Assembly (NCBI GenBank): GCA_913050215.1
Contig: CAJXBG010000012.1
Location: 1 to 57,005 of the forward strand
DNA length: 57,005 nucleotides
Direction of reading: 5' to 3'
DNA from: an uncultured Gammaproteobacteria bacterium
GTDB taxonomy: Bacteria > Pseudomonadota > Gammaproteobacteria > Pseudomonadales > Azotimanducaceae
The translations under genes were made by a program, and so were the position numbers. This document shows positions 33,039-43,048 of the stretch, piece after piece (the first letter of the stretch is position 1; each line of letters opens with the position of its first letter). The notes below the pieces were generated by a model. That model was given only the letters and a program-made list of their open reading frames with translations. It did not search any database and had not been told where the DNA came from.

Positions 33039-34636
33039 TCAAGGGTATAGTGCAAGCCCCGGCTCTCTTTACGCCGAATTGCTGACTGAATAATCAAGTC
33101 AGCGATTGTGATCAAATTTCTAAGTTCCAGTAAGTCGTTTGAGACCTTATAGTTACTGTAATACTCGGCAACTTCCTGGTGGAGCAGGCGAACTCGCCTT
33201 CGCGCTCGCTGTAAGCGTTTGTCTGTCCTGACGATACCTACGTAGTCCCACATGAATCTTCTTAATTCGTCCCAGTTATGGGAGATGATGACATCTTCAT
33301 CGGAATTGGTAACCTGAGATTCGTCCCAAGTGGGTATCAAAAGGTCATCCTGCAACCGCGGGGATTCTTGATTGATTCTCTCTGCTGCGGCCATTGCAAA
33401 CACCATGCATTCGAGCAAGGAGTTACTGGCCATACGGTTAGCGCCATGAAGACCCGTGAAACTAGATTCTCCAATAGCATAGAGGTTGGGGATATCAGTC
33501 TGCCCCGAGATACTTGTCATAATGCCGCCGCAGGAATAGTGGGCAGCAGGCACGATGGGTATGGGTTCTTGAGTGATGTCGATGCCGAGATCGAGGCAGC
33601 GAGTGTAGATGGTCGGAAAGTGTTCCTTAATGAACAATTCACCTTTATGGCGAATATCCAGATATATGCAGTCGCAACCAAGGCGTTTCATTTCATGATC
33701 GATGGCACGCGCAACAATATCTCTGGGCGCCAATTCCTTGCGGCTATCAAACTTATGCATGAATTCAGAGCCGTCAGGCAGAATGAGTTTTGCGCCTTCA
33801 CCCCGTAATGCTTCGGATATTAAAAAAGACCGTGCCTCAGGGTGGTATAAGCAGGTAGGGTGAAACTGGTTGAATTCCATGTTTCCGATACGGCATCCCG
33901 CCCGCCATGCCATTGCGATGCCGTCTCCCGAGGCAGTATCGGGGTTACTGGTGTACAGATACACCTTGCTTGCACCGCCGGTCGCAATGATAACAATGCT
34001 CGCTCGGAACAGTTCAACTTCCTGAGTTTTAGTGTTCAGCACGTAGGCACCCACGGTATCTGTGCCGGGATGGCCCAACTTATCTCGAGTAATGAGATCT
34101 ACCGCCGAAAAACCTTCGAATATGTCAACATTGTCTCGTTCGGTGACCTGTTCCTGCAGGGTTGTGGCTATTTCCTTGCCTGTTGCGTCCGCGGCATGGA
34201 TGACCCGACGGTGGCTGTGGCCACCTTCTTGGGTCAAGTGAAATTCCTGATGACCGTCAGCATCGGTTTGGGTGTCGAATTTCACGCCAAGATCGACCAA
34301 CCAAGATATCACTCTCGCGCTGTTTTCTACGGTATATCTCACGACGTCGGGGTGGCAGAGGCCGCCGCCGGCGTTCAGAGTATCTTCAATGTGGGATTCG
34401 ATGCTGTCGTATTCGTCCAATACCGCTGCAACACCGCCCTGGGCGTAGTAGGTCGATCCCTCTGTGATGTGATCCTTGGATAACATCGCGATTCTGAGAC
34501 TGGGATTCAGGTGAAGCGCCAGGGTCATACCTGCGGCGCCGCTGCCGATAATTAATATGTCATGCTGGTGTGATTTGCTGCTCAAAGTTGAAGTCTCAGA
34601 GGCTATGGTGACGGTCGATGGATGCTGGTTGAGCAA
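32978..34636 (-). CDS. nadB: L-aspartate oxidase
   Basis: Cytoplasmic FAD enzyme that oxidises aspartate to iminoaspartate, first step of NAD synthesis. In 552 residues: FAD motif [16 protein letters not shown] (26-41), [28 protein letters not shown], the active-site HPT in [17 protein letters not shown] in part, AHYSCGGI and [12 protein letters not shown], and a C-terminal helical domain. The start appears to be TTG at 34636; no clear ribosome-binding site is seen, and a later TTG near 34583 is possible. It lies beside rpoE on the opposite strand, as in Pseudomonas, and overlaps ygfX by 61 bases at its end. Confidence 0.95.
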   Translation of the reverse strand: MLNQHPSTVTIASETSTLSSKSHQHDILIIGSGAAGMTLALHLNPSLRIAMLSKDHITEGSTYYAQGGVAAVLDEYDSIESHIEDTLNAGGGLCHPDVVRYTVENSARVISWLVDLGVKFDTQTDADGHQEFHLTQEGGHSHRRVIHAADATGKEIATTLQEQVTERDNVDIFEGFSAVDLITRDKLGHPGTDTVGAYVLNTKTQEVELFRASIVIIATGGASKVYLYTSNPDTASGDGIAMAWRAGCRIGNMEFNQFHPTCLYHPEARSFLISEALRGEGAKLILPDGSEFMHKFDSRKELAPRDIVARAIDHEMKRLGCDCIYLDIRHKGELFIKEHFPTIYTRCLDLGIDITQEPIPIVPAAHYSCGGIMTSISGQTDIPNLYAIGESSFTGLHGANRMASNSLLECMVFAMAAAERINQESPRLQDDLLIPTWDESQVTNSDEDVIISHNWDELRRFMWDYVGIVRTDKRLQRARRRVRLLHQEVAEYYSNYKVSNDLLELRNLITIADLIIQSAIRRKESRGLHYTLDYPETLTEPVDTVLVPPSFG

Positions 34637-34740
34637 AATTTAGATGCAGAGGCTAGCATACCGGAAGGGCGGATACTGGTATGATTCAACAACTTAGTCG
34701 AAAAATAACAAAAATGTTTCCAGATCCCCACAGCAAAACC

Positions 34741-34767
34741 GAACTAATCAAAATTAACGCTGTCTAT
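34741..34767 (+). promoter_or_regulatory. Candidate sigma-E promoter of rpoE
   Basis: GAACTA (34741-34746), then 16 bases, then TCTAT at 34763-34767 resembles the sigma-E/AlgU consensus GAACTT-N16-TCtgA. It lies 110 bases before the rpoE GTG. RpoE operons in Pseudomonas and E. coli carry such an autoregulated promoter. The match is partial. Confidence 0.45.
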
Positions 34768-34877
34768 TTATGCATGAAGCTGTTCGGCAACCGTCCAATG
34801 CCACAATCTACGCATTGTTCGTTGTCGCGCACTGTGCGTTATTTCTTCTACCGTTTTAGACGATAACGGGAGCAGAA

Positions 34878-35462
34878 GTGAGTCCGCAGAAAGAAACAGA
34901 TAGGCAGTTGGTTGAACGTGTACAGCGTGGAGATAAGAAAGCCTTCGACATTCTGGTGTTGAAGTATCAGCACAAAATCGTCGGGTTAGTCAGCCGATAC
35001 CTGCGCAATCAGGACGAAGTGCAGGATGTAACCCAGGAGGCGTTCATCAAGGCGTACCGGGCCTTGCCCAGGTTTCGCGGAGACAGTGCTTTTTATACTT
35101 GGCTTTACAGAATTGCGATCAACACGGCGAAAAACCATCTGGTTTCGCGGTCCAGACGGCCGCCAGATACTGATATAGACATAGATGAGGGTGAATTTCA
35201 GGATAGCTCCGGTATATTGAGTGATATTGAAACCCCTGAAAACCAAATGGTGAGTGATCAGTTGGAAGCTGTCGTTTACAAAGCGATAGATGATCTACCG
35301 GAAGAGTTGAAAGTGGCCGTAACTTTGAGAGAGTTTGAGGGTCTTAGTTACGAAGAGATAGCCGATATTATGGCGTGCCCTGTTGGCACCGTGAGATCTC
35401 GGATATTTAGGGCAAGGGAATCGATAGAAAAGAAGATAGATGCGATTGGCGGGTCGAGATAG
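34878..35462 (+). CDS. rpoE: Extracytoplasmic sigma factor RpoE (AlgU)
   Basis: Envelope-stress sigma factor of 194 residues. Region 2 is DKKAFDILVLKYQHKI through DEVQDVTQEAFIKAYRAL with WLYRIAINTAKN, and region 4 is LPEELKVAVTLREFEGLSYEEI in part, with MACPVGTVRSRIFRARE as the DNA-binding helix. This is close to P. aeruginosa AlgU. The start is GTG at 34878 with GGGAG at 34868-34872. It heads the operon with rseA, rseB, rseC and mucD, whose products hold it inactive until misfolded envelope proteins trigger proteolysis of RseA. Confidence 0.96.
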   Translation: MSPQKETDRQLVERVQRGDKKAFDILVLKYQHKIVGLVSRYLRNQDEVQDVTQEAFIKAYRALPRFRGDSAFYTWLYRIAINTAKNHLVSRSRRPPDTDIDIDEGEFQDSSGILSDIETPENQMVSDQLEAVVYKAIDDLPEELKVAVTLREFEGLSYEEIADIMACPVGTVRSRIFRARESIEKKIDAIGGSR

Positions 35463-35547
35463 AATCGACCACAGGCGTTAAACAAACGGTGGTGGGAAAA
35501 GGTATCCTTCGAGCCGGGAAAATTTGCGTAAAATGAGAGAATAAATA

Positions 35548-36291
35548 GTGACAGATACTAATAAAGAGTCTCTTTCTGCATTGATTGATGGCGAAGCGAG
35601 TGAAATTGAAGTTCACAAGTTACTTCGCCATGTTAAGTCTATTGAAGGTGAGGCGGGAAGCATTTCACCCGAAACCGAGGACTTGCATCGTAGCTGGGCG
35701 AGATATCAGGAAATTCGTTCTGTTATTGGGCCCGCAGGTTCAAAGGCTGATGGCCATAGTCGGATGGTTGCGAGCCAACATCTGGCGCTCAGGCTACGAA
35801 TCAGCGAGGCAATAGAAGCAGAAGATACACATAAGCTGGAAGGCGTGTCGTCTCTCGTTGGATTAACCCCTAGAACTGCGATGGCGAAATACAGGGCGCC
35901 AGCTGCCGGTCTCGCGATAGCAGCCTCGCTGGTTGTTGCGATATTTGTTGGCTTGTCGCCACTTGAGCAGGAAACTGGCAACGTGGATGCCATTGCAACG
36001 ATAGATGCATCCGCGGATCAACAGCCTGTCTCAGTGCAAACCGTGTCAACTACGAGATCCACCGTAGAAGCTGGGAAGAATCCAGTGGCAGGAAGGTCCG
36101 CCGAGGTGAATACGCTGGAACAACAATTGTTGTCTAGCGGAGAAGATGGAATGCTGGTTGATGACTTAGAGCTCAAAGAACTTAACGAAGAACAAAGACG
36201 ACAAATGCGCGCATATTTGCAATTGCACGATCGTATGACGAGGACGAAACCTAATCGCCGCACTGTCAACTTTAAAGGTACTAAAGAATAG
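35548..36291 (+). CDS. rseA: Anti-sigma-E factor RseA (MucA)
   Basis: Single-pass inner-membrane protein of 247 residues. The N-terminal domain (SALIDGEASEIEVHKLLR, 10-27) binds RpoE; a transmembrane helix lies at about 117-136, followed by a periplasmic part. The C-terminal tail is basic. It is somewhat longer than P. aeruginosa MucA (194). It starts with GTG at 35548, GAGAGA seven bases before, 85 bases after rpoE. Stepwise proteolysis by DegS/RseP-type proteases would release RpoE. Confidence 0.9.
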   Translation: MTDTNKESLSALIDGEASEIEVHKLLRHVKSIEGEAGSISPETEDLHRSWARYQEIRSVIGPAGSKADGHSRMVASQHLALRLRISEAIEAEDTHKLEGVSSLVGLTPRTAMAKYRAPAAGLAIAASLVVAIFVGLSPLEQETGNVDAIATIDASADQQPVSVQTVSTTRSTVEAGKNPVAGRSAEVNTLEQQLLSSGEDGMLVDDLELKELNEEQRRQMRAYLQLHDRMTRTKPNRRTVNFKGTKE

Positions 36292-36299
36292 ATGGTTGA

Positions 36300-37283
36300 A
36301 TGCTGATGTTCAGGTTCTTGCAACAACTCGGTCTTACAACGGCGCTAGTCGCTAGCGCTCTCGCAGTATTCGCAGAGTCCACGTTACATAACGAAGCCGA
36401 TGACCCCGCATCCTGGCTCAAAAAAATGGACCGGGCTTTATCTGAAGAGAACTATGAGGGTACTTTTACTTACTCGCGTAATGCACAGTTCAATACAGTT
36501 GAAGTTGTGCATCGTTATCGCCAGGGACAAGAGTTAAGCCGCCTCTTTTACCTCAATGGCGAACAAAAAGAGATTCTGACTATCAACGGTGAATCGACTT
36601 GTCAGCATGTCGATTCAGAGCATGTGCTCTTTGATCATGAAGTCACCCCGAAGCCTTTCAGCAAAGCGTTTAGTCGAAGCCTTGCAAGCTCGCCTCAGTT
36701 CTATCGATTTAAGATGCTAGGTCGCGAGCGTTTTGTGGGCAGACCAACGGTCGTGATCGGCGTGAGTCCTACCTACAATGACCGGGTTGGTTACAAGCTG
36801 TGGCTCGACGAGGCAACCGGATTATTGCTTCAGTCCCATCTCGTGCACAGGGGACGTCCACTTGAAGTGTTTCGCTTTGCCCGTGTGACTATTGGCGAGG
36901 AGATTGCTGACGCGAAACTGGTAAGTTCGATGGACGGCAATATCGTTACCCACCCGTTAGAACAGCCTACGCTCGAGGTCGCAAAAGAAGAGCGGTTTGC
37001 AAAACCTGCATGGAAAGCATCTTGGCTTCCAAGCGGCTTCCAACAGGTCATTCGGCCTGCGCGCGATAGAGTTTCTTATTCAGATGGTGTTGCGGCAATT
37101 TCAATTATTGTCGAACGCGCTGCCATTTCCGCTGCCGGTGAAATTGTGGTGGCACGCCAGGGCGGCACTGTGCTGATTTCCAGACGACTCAAAGGGTCAA
37201 ACAAACAGGTCACCGTTGTCGGTGAAGTGCCGGTAGAAACAGCAAAAAAAATAGCGGAATCTGTTGAACCCGTTATCTATTGA
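36300..37283 (+). CDS. rseB: Sigma-E regulatory protein RseB (MucB)
   Basis: Periplasmic lipid-sensing partner that shields RseA. 327 residues with a signal peptide (about 1-25, ending VFAES), an N-terminal MucB/RseB domain (about 36-215, with WLKKMDRALSEENYEGTFTY in part and VVIGVSPTYNDRVGYKLWLD in part) and the C-terminal RseB domain from about residue 238. It starts at ATG 36300, nine bases after the rseA stop, with a second in-frame ATG at 36306. It is the third gene of the sigma-E operon. Confidence 0.93.
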   Translation: MLMFRFLQQLGLTTALVASALAVFAESTLHNEADDPASWLKKMDRALSEENYEGTFTYSRNAQFNTVEVVHRYRQGQELSRLFYLNGEQKEILTINGESTCQHVDSEHVLFDHEVTPKPFSKAFSRSLASSPQFYRFKMLGRERFVGRPTVVIGVSPTYNDRVGYKLWLDEATGLLLQSHLVHRGRPLEVFRFARVTIGEEIADAKLVSSMDGNIVTHPLEQPTLEVAKEERFAKPAWKASWLPSGFQQVIRPARDRVSYSDGVAAISIIVERAAISAAGEIVVARQGGTVLISRRLKGSNKQVTVVGEVPVETAKKIAESVEPVIY

Positions 37284-37328
37284 GTCGTCAACACGTCCCC
37301 AATTTTTATTTTGTGCCTTGAGTGCCTC

Positions 37329-37712
37329 ATGAGTCTGACCTACCCCGCAATCGTCACCGACACCACATCTCAGATGTTACACTTAAGTGTCGAGCGGTCC
37401 GCGTGTGGCGCTTGTCGCTCAGGCTGTAAAGAGTCAGTGACACTGCAGCTACCCTCCGATGTCCTTGAATCATCGTATTTGCCCGCTGTTGGAGCCGGAG
37501 TAGAAGTGAGTATGTCTCTGCGGGAACAGACGAATCTGTTGCTTAACTCGTTGATGTTACCCATGGCTGGTTTTGTACTGGGCAGTTGTCTGGCAACATG
37601 GATAGATCCTTCAGATCCAGTTGTGGTGATGGGTGCTTTAGTTGGATTTCTGGCCGGTGTAGTTGTTTGTAAACGTGCCAGTTTTAAGGCACTTAGTTTT
37701 AAACCCGTTTAA
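37329..37712 (+). CDS. rseC: Positive regulator of sigma-E, RseC/MucC
   Basis: A 127-residue inner-membrane protein. The N-terminal cysteine motif ACGACRSGC (C26, C29, C33) and two close transmembrane helices (about 68-88 and 93-111) are the RseC layout. The ATG at 37329 matches the family N-terminus. An in-frame TTG at 37311 would add six residues. RseC modestly raises sigma-E activity and is also linked to SoxR reduction. It lies 45 bases after rseB and 26 before mucD. Confidence 0.88.
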   Translation: MSLTYPAIVTDTTSQMLHLSVERSACGACRSGCKESVTLQLPSDVLESSYLPAVGAGVEVSMSLREQTNLLLNSLMLPMAGFVLGSCLATWIDPSDPVVVMGALVGFLAGVVVCKRASFKALSFKPV

Positions 37713-37738
37713 GCATTTCTCTGGTAAGGTTTTTTAAG

Positions 37739-39142
37739 ATGATGAAGTTAATGTTCAGCAAGTGTTTAGTGGTATTTTGTAGCGTAATGATGAGCGTCAG
37801 CGCGCAGGCAAAACTGCCGGAATTTGTCGATCTGGTTAAAAAGGCATCGCCGGCTGTCGTTAATATCACAGTCACAAAGTCTGCTCCTAAAAAGCAATTC
37901 AGCCAGCCCGGTGATGAACAGGTACCCGAGTTTTTCCGTCGATATTTTGGTGATCAACCCCGCGGGTTGAATCAACCGCGACGCAATACACCGAGGCCCG
38001 CCGCAGGGTCGGGGTTCATCATTTCTGAAGACGGTTACATTCTGACCAATAATCATGTGGTTGAGAATGCAGATGAGATCATCGTGGCGCTAAGCGATCG
38101 GCGTGAGCGGGAAGCAACACTTGTGGGTGCAGACAAGTTTTCAGATCTTGCGCTATTGAAAATTGAAGCAACTGATCTGCCAACAGTCGAATTTGGCAAT
38201 TCCGATGAGTTGGATGTCGGTGAATGGGTCGTTGCCATAGGCTCTCCTTTCGGTTTTGAGCACTCGGTGACAGCGGGAATTGTGAGCGCTAAAGGAAGAA
38301 GTCTACCGGGTAGCACAGGATCAAATTATGTGCCATTTATTCAGACTGATGTTGCTATTAACCCCGGGAACTCTGGTGGACCGCTGTTTAATTTGAGCGG
38401 AAAGGTTATTGGCATTAATTCTCAAATATTCACTCGGTCTGGCGGGTTTATGGGTTTGTCTTTCTCAATCCCTGTGAGCGTAGCAATGAATGTCGTGAAA
38501 CAGATCAGGGAAAAAGGCTCGGTATCTCGCGGTTGGTTGGGCGTTCAGATACAAAGGGTCGACAGGGACCTGGCTGAGTCATTCAAGCTGGACAGAGCTG
38601 CTGGCGCATTGATTACACAGGTGTTTGAGGGAAGCCCAGCGGAAATGGGAGGGTTAAAGGAAGGGGACATCATCTTGAACTTTGCAGGCAAGGCGATTGA
38701 TCTCTCCTCCGAGCTGCCCCATGTTGTGGGGATGACTGATGTTGATGCTATCGCGGACGTTGTCATTGTCCGCGATGGTGAACAAAAAACACTGGGTATC
38801 AAGATTGGCGAGCTTGAACAGAATGCAGCATTTCAGGGCGCGCCAGGTGCGCCCGCGGAGCTTGGAAATAGAATTGGTGTTGAGGTCGTGAACCTTGACG
38901 AAGCCATGGCGGAAAAGCTCGGCACGACGAAAGGCGTTGTCGTGTCCCGGGTTTTTGAGGGGGCGGGCCAAGAAGCTGGTCTGGTTGCAGGCGATGTGAT
39001 CACCACTTGGGACAGTATCTGGATAGGTTCGGTTGAGCAGTTTGAGACCATGGTTTCAAATGTGCGTCCCAACGTCGCGATACCCATACGAGTGGTCAGG
39101 GGTGGTTCGCCTCAGTTTATGGTCATAAAAGTCACGGAGTAG
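37739..39142 (+). CDS. mucD: Periplasmic serine protease MucD/DegP
   Basis: DegP/HtrA-type protease and chaperone that removes misfolded envelope proteins and so restrains the sigma-E response. 467 residues: signal peptide (about 1-24, MSVSAQA), trypsin-like domain with H106 (LTNNHVVEN), D136 (FSDLALL) and S212 (NPGNSGGPL), then two PDZ domains (about 270-365 and 380-465). Last gene of the sigma-E block as in Pseudomonas. It begins at ATG 37739, with a second ATG next to it. Confidence 0.95.
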   Translation: MMKLMFSKCLVVFCSVMMSVSAQAKLPEFVDLVKKASPAVVNITVTKSAPKKQFSQPGDEQVPEFFRRYFGDQPRGLNQPRRNTPRPAAGSGFIISEDGYILTNNHVVENADEIIVALSDRREREATLVGADKFSDLALLKIEATDLPTVEFGNSDELDVGEWVVAIGSPFGFEHSVTAGIVSAKGRSLPGSTGSNYVPFIQTDVAINPGNSGGPLFNLSGKVIGINSQIFTRSGGFMGLSFSIPVSVAMNVVKQIREKGSVSRGWLGVQIQRVDRDLAESFKLDRAAGALITQVFEGSPAEMGGLKEGDIILNFAGKAIDLSSELPHVVGMTDVDAIADVVIVRDGEQKTLGIKIGELEQNAAFQGAPGAPAELGNRIGVEVVNLDEAMAEKLGTTKGVVVSRVFEGAGQEAGLVAGDVITTWDSIWIGSVEQFETMVSNVRPNVAIPIRVVRGGSPQFMVIKVTE

Positions 39143-39177
39143 CGTTGCTCGGCTCTGGCCGCGAATAAGTCATTGCG

Positions 39178-39198
39178 AATGGCGCGCGAAGCGCTATT
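39178..39198. terminator. Hairpin after mucD, weak terminator candidate
   Basis: AATGGCGC (39178-39185) pairs with GCGCTATT (39191-39198) with one G-U pair and a five-base loop. It lies 36 bases past the mucD stop and before lepA. No T run follows, so termination is uncertain. Confidence 0.3.
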
Positions 39199-39254
39199 CC
39201 TATAGACTTCACCGCTTTGCAAAATAGGGCGTTCCATGAGGTTCGCAGTTTATA

Positions 39255-41054
39255 TTGGCTGACTCGCAGCACATTCGTAATTTTTCAATTATTGCCCACA
39301 TTGATCATGGCAAATCGACGCTGGCCGATCGATTTATACAGATGTGTGGCGGTCTTTCCCAGCGCGAAATGGAGAACCAGGTACTTGACTCCATGGACAT
39401 CGAGCGTGAACGCGGCATAACCATTAAGGCTCAAAGCGTCACACTGAATTATGATGCCGCGGATGGCAACAGGTATCAGTTAAATTTTATTGATACGCCT
39501 GGCCATGTTGACTTTAGTTACGAAGTATCGCGTTCCTTGGCGGCATGTGAAGGTGCGTTACTAGTTGTTGATGCCGCACAGGGTGTGGAAGCGCAATCCG
39601 TCGCCAATTGTTATACAGCGGTAGAGCAAGGTCTGGAAGTTTTACCCGTCCTCAATAAGATCGATTTGCCTCAGGCTGACCCGGATACGGTGTGTCAGGA
39701 AATCGAAGAAATCATTGGCATTGATGCGACAGGTGCGGTTGAAGTCAGTGCCAAGACCGGTCTTGGTGTTAAGGATTTGCTTGAAGCGATCATCGAGGCT
39801 ATTCCTTCGCCTGCAGACACGCGGGCGCAGGAACCGCAAGCGCTCATTATTGATTCTTGGTTTGATAATTATCTGGGCGTTGTGTCATTGATCAGGGTGA
39901 CCCAGGGCCAATTCGAAAAAAAGGATCGAATCGTCCTTAAGTCCATCGGTAAGATTCACCAGGTTGACTCGATTGGAATTTTCACACCAAGGCGAACGGA
40001 AACAGGGTTACTGCAGGCGGGCGAAGTCGGTTTTCTGGTTGCCGGGATTAAGGATGTGAAAGGTGCCCCGGTCGGTGACACAATCACGCTATCCAGTACC
40101 CCGGATGTGCCAGCGCTGCCAGGATTCGAAAAAGTAAAACCTCAGGTGTTTGCTGGAATGTTTACAGTGAGCGCCGATGATTTTGAGAGTTTTCGAGATG
40201 CACTTGAGAAGCTAACGCTCAATGATGCTTCGCTGGTTTACGAGCCAGAAAGTTCTGATGCTCTGGGAAACGGTTTCCGTTGTGGTTTCCTCGGCATGCT
40301 GCATATGGAGATCATTCAGGAGCGCCTCGAGCGTGAGTACGATCTTGATCTTATTACCTCGGCACCTACAGTGGTATATGAGGTGATGACCCGAAATGGC
40401 GATGTTTTTCAAGTCGACAACCCCTCGCAACTACCCGACCCTTCGTTGGTACAAGAGATGCGGGAACCGGTTGTTACCGCTAACATTCTTGTACCTTCGG
40501 AACATCTTGGCAGTGTGATTACGCTCTGTGTCGAGCGTAGGGGCGTCCAAAAAGACATGCAGTTTGTGGGTAAGCAAGTGTCTGTCACCTACGATCTGCC
40601 TATGAATGAGGTGGTTCTAGATTTCTTTGATAAACTGAAGTCAGTCACGAGGGGGTATGCTTCCCTCGATTATAGTTTTGATAGATTCGAAGCGTCAGAC
40701 CTCGTGAAGCTCGATGTCCTGATAAACGGCGACAAGGTTGACGCGCTCGCTGTTATTGTTCATCGAGAGGACTCGAGAGGCAAGGGTTTTGCTCTGACGA
40801 AAAAGATGAAAGAATTGATTCCCCGACAGATGTTTGATGTGGCGATTCAGGCGGCGATAGGTGGACAGATCATTGCTCGGCAAACCGTCAAGGCGCTGAG
40901 AAAAAACGTAACAGCAAAATGTTATGGTGGTGATATTACTCGTAAGAAGAAGCTGCTGGAGAAACAGAAAGCGGGTAAGAAAAGAATGAAGCAGGTGGGC
41001 AGTGTCGAAATACCTCAAGAAGCATTTCTTGCTGTGTTGCAGGTGGATAAATGA
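39255..41054 (+). CDS. lepA: Translation elongation factor 4 (LepA)
   Basis: Ribosome-associated GTPase of 599 residues. The G1 motif is AHIDHGKS (14-21), the switch region has [12 protein letters not shown]3 is DTPGHVDF and G4 is NKIDLP. The C-terminal LepA-specific domain ends in [20 protein letters not shown] in part. The start is TTG at 39255 with GAGG about 13 bases upstream. It overlaps lepB by four bases (ATGA at 41051-41054), so the two are coupled, as in many proteobacteria. Confidence 0.96.
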   Translation: MADSQHIRNFSIIAHIDHGKSTLADRFIQMCGGLSQREMENQVLDSMDIERERGITIKAQSVTLNYDAADGNRYQLNFIDTPGHVDFSYEVSRSLAACEGALLVVDAAQGVEAQSVANCYTAVEQGLEVLPVLNKIDLPQADPDTVCQEIEEIIGIDATGAVEVSAKTGLGVKDLLEAIIEAIPSPADTRAQEPQALIIDSWFDNYLGVVSLIRVTQGQFEKKDRIVLKSIGKIHQVDSIGIFTPRRTETGLLQAGEVGFLVAGIKDVKGAPVGDTITLSSTPDVPALPGFEKVKPQVFAGMFTVSADDFESFRDALEKLTLNDASLVYEPESSDALGNGFRCGFLGMLHMEIIQERLEREYDLDLITSAPTVVYEVMTRNGDVFQVDNPSQLPDPSLVQEMREPVVTANILVPSEHLGSVITLCVERRGVQKDMQFVGKQVSVTYDLPMNEVVLDFFDKLKSVTRGYASLDYSFDRFEASDLVKLDVLINGDKVDALAVIVHREDSRGKGFALTKKMKELIPRQMFDVAIQAAIGGQIIARQTVKALRKNVTAKCYGGDITRKKKLLEKQKAGKKRMKQVGSVEIPQEAFLAVLQVDK

Positions 41055-41866
41055 GTTTTAACTTTCCTCTAATTCTATCGTTGGCGACGATCATTACAGG
41101 TCTAATTTGGATGTTAGACAGCATATTTTTGCGCCCAAAAAGACGCGCGGCTGCCGAGGTTGTGCGGTCAAAACTGGGTGGGGATAGTCCTGATCTCGAA
41201 GCGACAACCGAGCCTCTCTTAAAAGAGCCCCTTGTCGTTGAATACTCGATTTCTTTTTTTCCTGTTTTGGCTATCGTGCTGGTCTTGAGATCATTTTTGT
41301 TTGAGCCCTTCCAGATTCCAACGGGATCAATGATACCAACCCTATTAGTCGGTGACTTTATTGTTGTTAACAAATACGCCTACGGCCTCAGACTGCCGGT
41401 ATTGGGTACCAAAATATTAGATGTAGATTCTCCAAAGAATGGTGAGGTGATGGTTTTTATACCGCCACACAAGGATGACTACTATATCAAGCGGGTGATC
41501 GGTATCCCGGGAGACAAGATCCGCTATGCTGATAAGATGTTATACATAAATGGCGTGGCGCAATCCCAGAAGTTCATTGCGCAAATACCACCCAACCGAC
41601 CACAGTATCTCGTGTTTGAAGAAAAGATCAGCGATGAAGCGCATTTGATTCACAAGAATGTGCATCGCGGCGCGGCACCCGAGGAGTGGATCGTCCCAGA
41701 AGGAAAATACTTTATGATGGGCGACAACCGGGACCTGAGTAGTGATAGCAGGTATTGGGGATATGCCGCAGAGGAGAATATAGTAGGAAAAGCCGTCGGC
41801 GTCTGGATGCATAAGGATCCAGGACTGTCGTTACCGACCTTTTCCAATGATCGTTGGATAAAATAA
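41051..41866 (+). CDS. lepB: Signal peptidase I
   Basis: Inner-membrane protease that removes signal peptides of secreted proteins, 271 residues. Two transmembrane segments (about 6-24 and 66-82) precede the periplasmic domain with the catalytic S93 in [11 protein letters not shown] and K147 in [13 protein letters not shown], and the box [15 protein letters not shown]. Its start overlaps the lepA stop. DUF4845 follows at 28 bases. Confidence 0.95.
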   Translation: MSFNFPLILSLATIITGLIWMLDSIFLRPKRRAAAEVVRSKLGGDSPDLEATTEPLLKEPLVVEYSISFFPVLAIVLVLRSFLFEPFQIPTGSMIPTLLVGDFIVVNKYAYGLRLPVLGTKILDVDSPKNGEVMVFIPPHKDDYYIKRVIGIPGDKIRYADKMLYINGVAQSQKFIAQIPPNRPQYLVFEEKISDEAHLIHKNVHRGAAPEEWIVPEGKYFMMGDNRDLSSDSRYWGYAAEENIVGKAVGVWMHKDPGLSLPTFSNDRWIK

Positions 41867-41894
41867 ATCCGGGAGTCCTAAAGAGGATGGAACG

Positions 41895-42317
41895 ATGACT
41901 TTATTGAGCCAATTAGGTCCAAAGCAACAACGACATATGCTGCGATTACCTGTTCGACAGAGGGGGTTGAGTTTTTTTGGTTGGCTGCTGACGATTATGG
42001 TGCTTGGCTCTGTCATCACGGTAGGTTTGAAGCTGATTCCTCCCTACATTGATCATCATACGATGTCTGGGGTGCTCGATAGCATGGCAGAGGAGAGCGG
42101 AATGGCTAACAAGCGTCGATACGAGCTTGAAGACATGATCAAAAAGCGCTTTAGGGTTAACAACATTCGCGATTTTAACCACAAAGATAATCTTCAGGTA
42201 AAAAGAGGTAAGTCTGGCGTCGAGGTGATCCTCGACTATGAGGTTCGGGTTCCTCTTTTTTATAATCTAGATCTGATCGCCCGCTTCGATAAGTCTGTTT
42301 CGTTTAAAAACCAGTGA
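41895..42317 (+). CDS. DUF4845 membrane protein
   Basis: A 140-residue protein with an arginine-rich N-terminus, one transmembrane segment (about 27-47, GWLLTIMVLGSVITVGLKL) and a small C-terminal domain (VILDYEVRVPLFYNLDLIARF in part). DUF4845 proteins occur at this place between lepB and rnc in Pseudomonas and relatives, and their function is unknown. The stop overlaps the rnc GTG start within GTGA. Confidence 0.88.
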   Translation: MTLLSQLGPKQQRHMLRLPVRQRGLSFFGWLLTIMVLGSVITVGLKLIPPYIDHHTMSGVLDSMAEESGMANKRRYELEDMIKKRFRVNNIRDFNHKDNLQVKRGKSGVEVILDYEVRVPLFYNLDLIARFDKSVSFKNQ

Positions 42318-42988
42318 ATCCTCTCGAGCATCTTGAGCGTCGTCTGGGGTACAGTTTTAATGATCAGGGTCTGCTGACCCGCGCGTTAACTCATCGAAGC
42401 CAAGGTGCGAAAAACTACGAGCGTTTGGAATTTCTTGGCGATGCACTTCTCGGCGTCGTCATCGCCGAAACTTTATACAAAAAGTTTGAGACAGCAAACG
42501 AAGGTCAACTGAGTCGCCTGCGATCGAGTATTGTACGCAAGGAAACGCTTGCCAGGGTCGCCCGTGCGCTGAATCTTGGCGAGCATTTATTATTGGGTCC
42601 GGGAGAACTGAAAAGCGGTGGGTTTAATCGAGATTCAATTCTTTCCGATGTGCTTGAGGCAATTATTGGTGGCATTTATCTCGAGGTGGGACACGACGTC
42701 GCAGCAGCGCGAATCGCCGACTGGTTTGCAACGGAATTGGCATCACTGTCCCTTTCCCAGACCCAGAAAGACCCTAAAACAAGATTGCAGGAGTATCTGC
42801 AGGCGAGGGCCCTGGCGCCTCCAGAGTACAAGGTAATCAATGTGGAGGGAAAGTCTCACGATCAGATATTTACGGTGCAATGTTGCGGCTCTGAATTGCC
42901 ACCTGATTTGATAGGTGAAGGTGCAAGTAGGAAAATAGCAGAACAGAATGCTGCGACAGCGGCGCTAAAAATACTACAACTCGACTGA
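42314..42988 (+). CDS. rnc: Ribonuclease III
   Basis: Double-stranded-RNA endonuclease for rRNA and mRNA processing, 224 residues. The signature ERLEFLGDALL is at 36-46, the second acidic helix is DVLEAIIGGIYLE, and a dsRNA-binding domain fills about 155-222 (KTRLQEYLQ, ASRKIAEQNAATAALK). The start is GTG at 42314, coupled to the DUF4845 stop. era follows after 60 bases. Confidence 0.96.
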   Translation: MNPLEHLERRLGYSFNDQGLLTRALTHRSQGAKNYERLEFLGDALLGVVIAETLYKKFETANEGQLSRLRSSIVRKETLARVARALNLGEHLLLGPGELKSGGFNRDSILSDVLEAIIGGIYLEVGHDVAAARIADWFATELASLSLSQTQKDPKTRLQEYLQARALAPPEYKVINVEGKSHDQIFTVQCCGSELPPDLIGEGASRKIAEQNAATAALKILQLD

Positions 42989-43048
42989 CAAAACATTGCG
43001 TTTGCAAAAGACGGCACTTGATATAAAACTGCACTTGGCAGGAAGAAC

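Noticed and set aside
33278-34483. Plus-strand frames of 176 and 207 residues across nadB
   Set aside because: They are antisense to NadB, which has all its motifs. Long antisense frames are common over such genes.
34681-34866. 61-residue frame between nadB and rpoE
   Set aside because: It lies over the probable rpoE promoter region, is basic and of random composition, and has no good ribosome-binding site.
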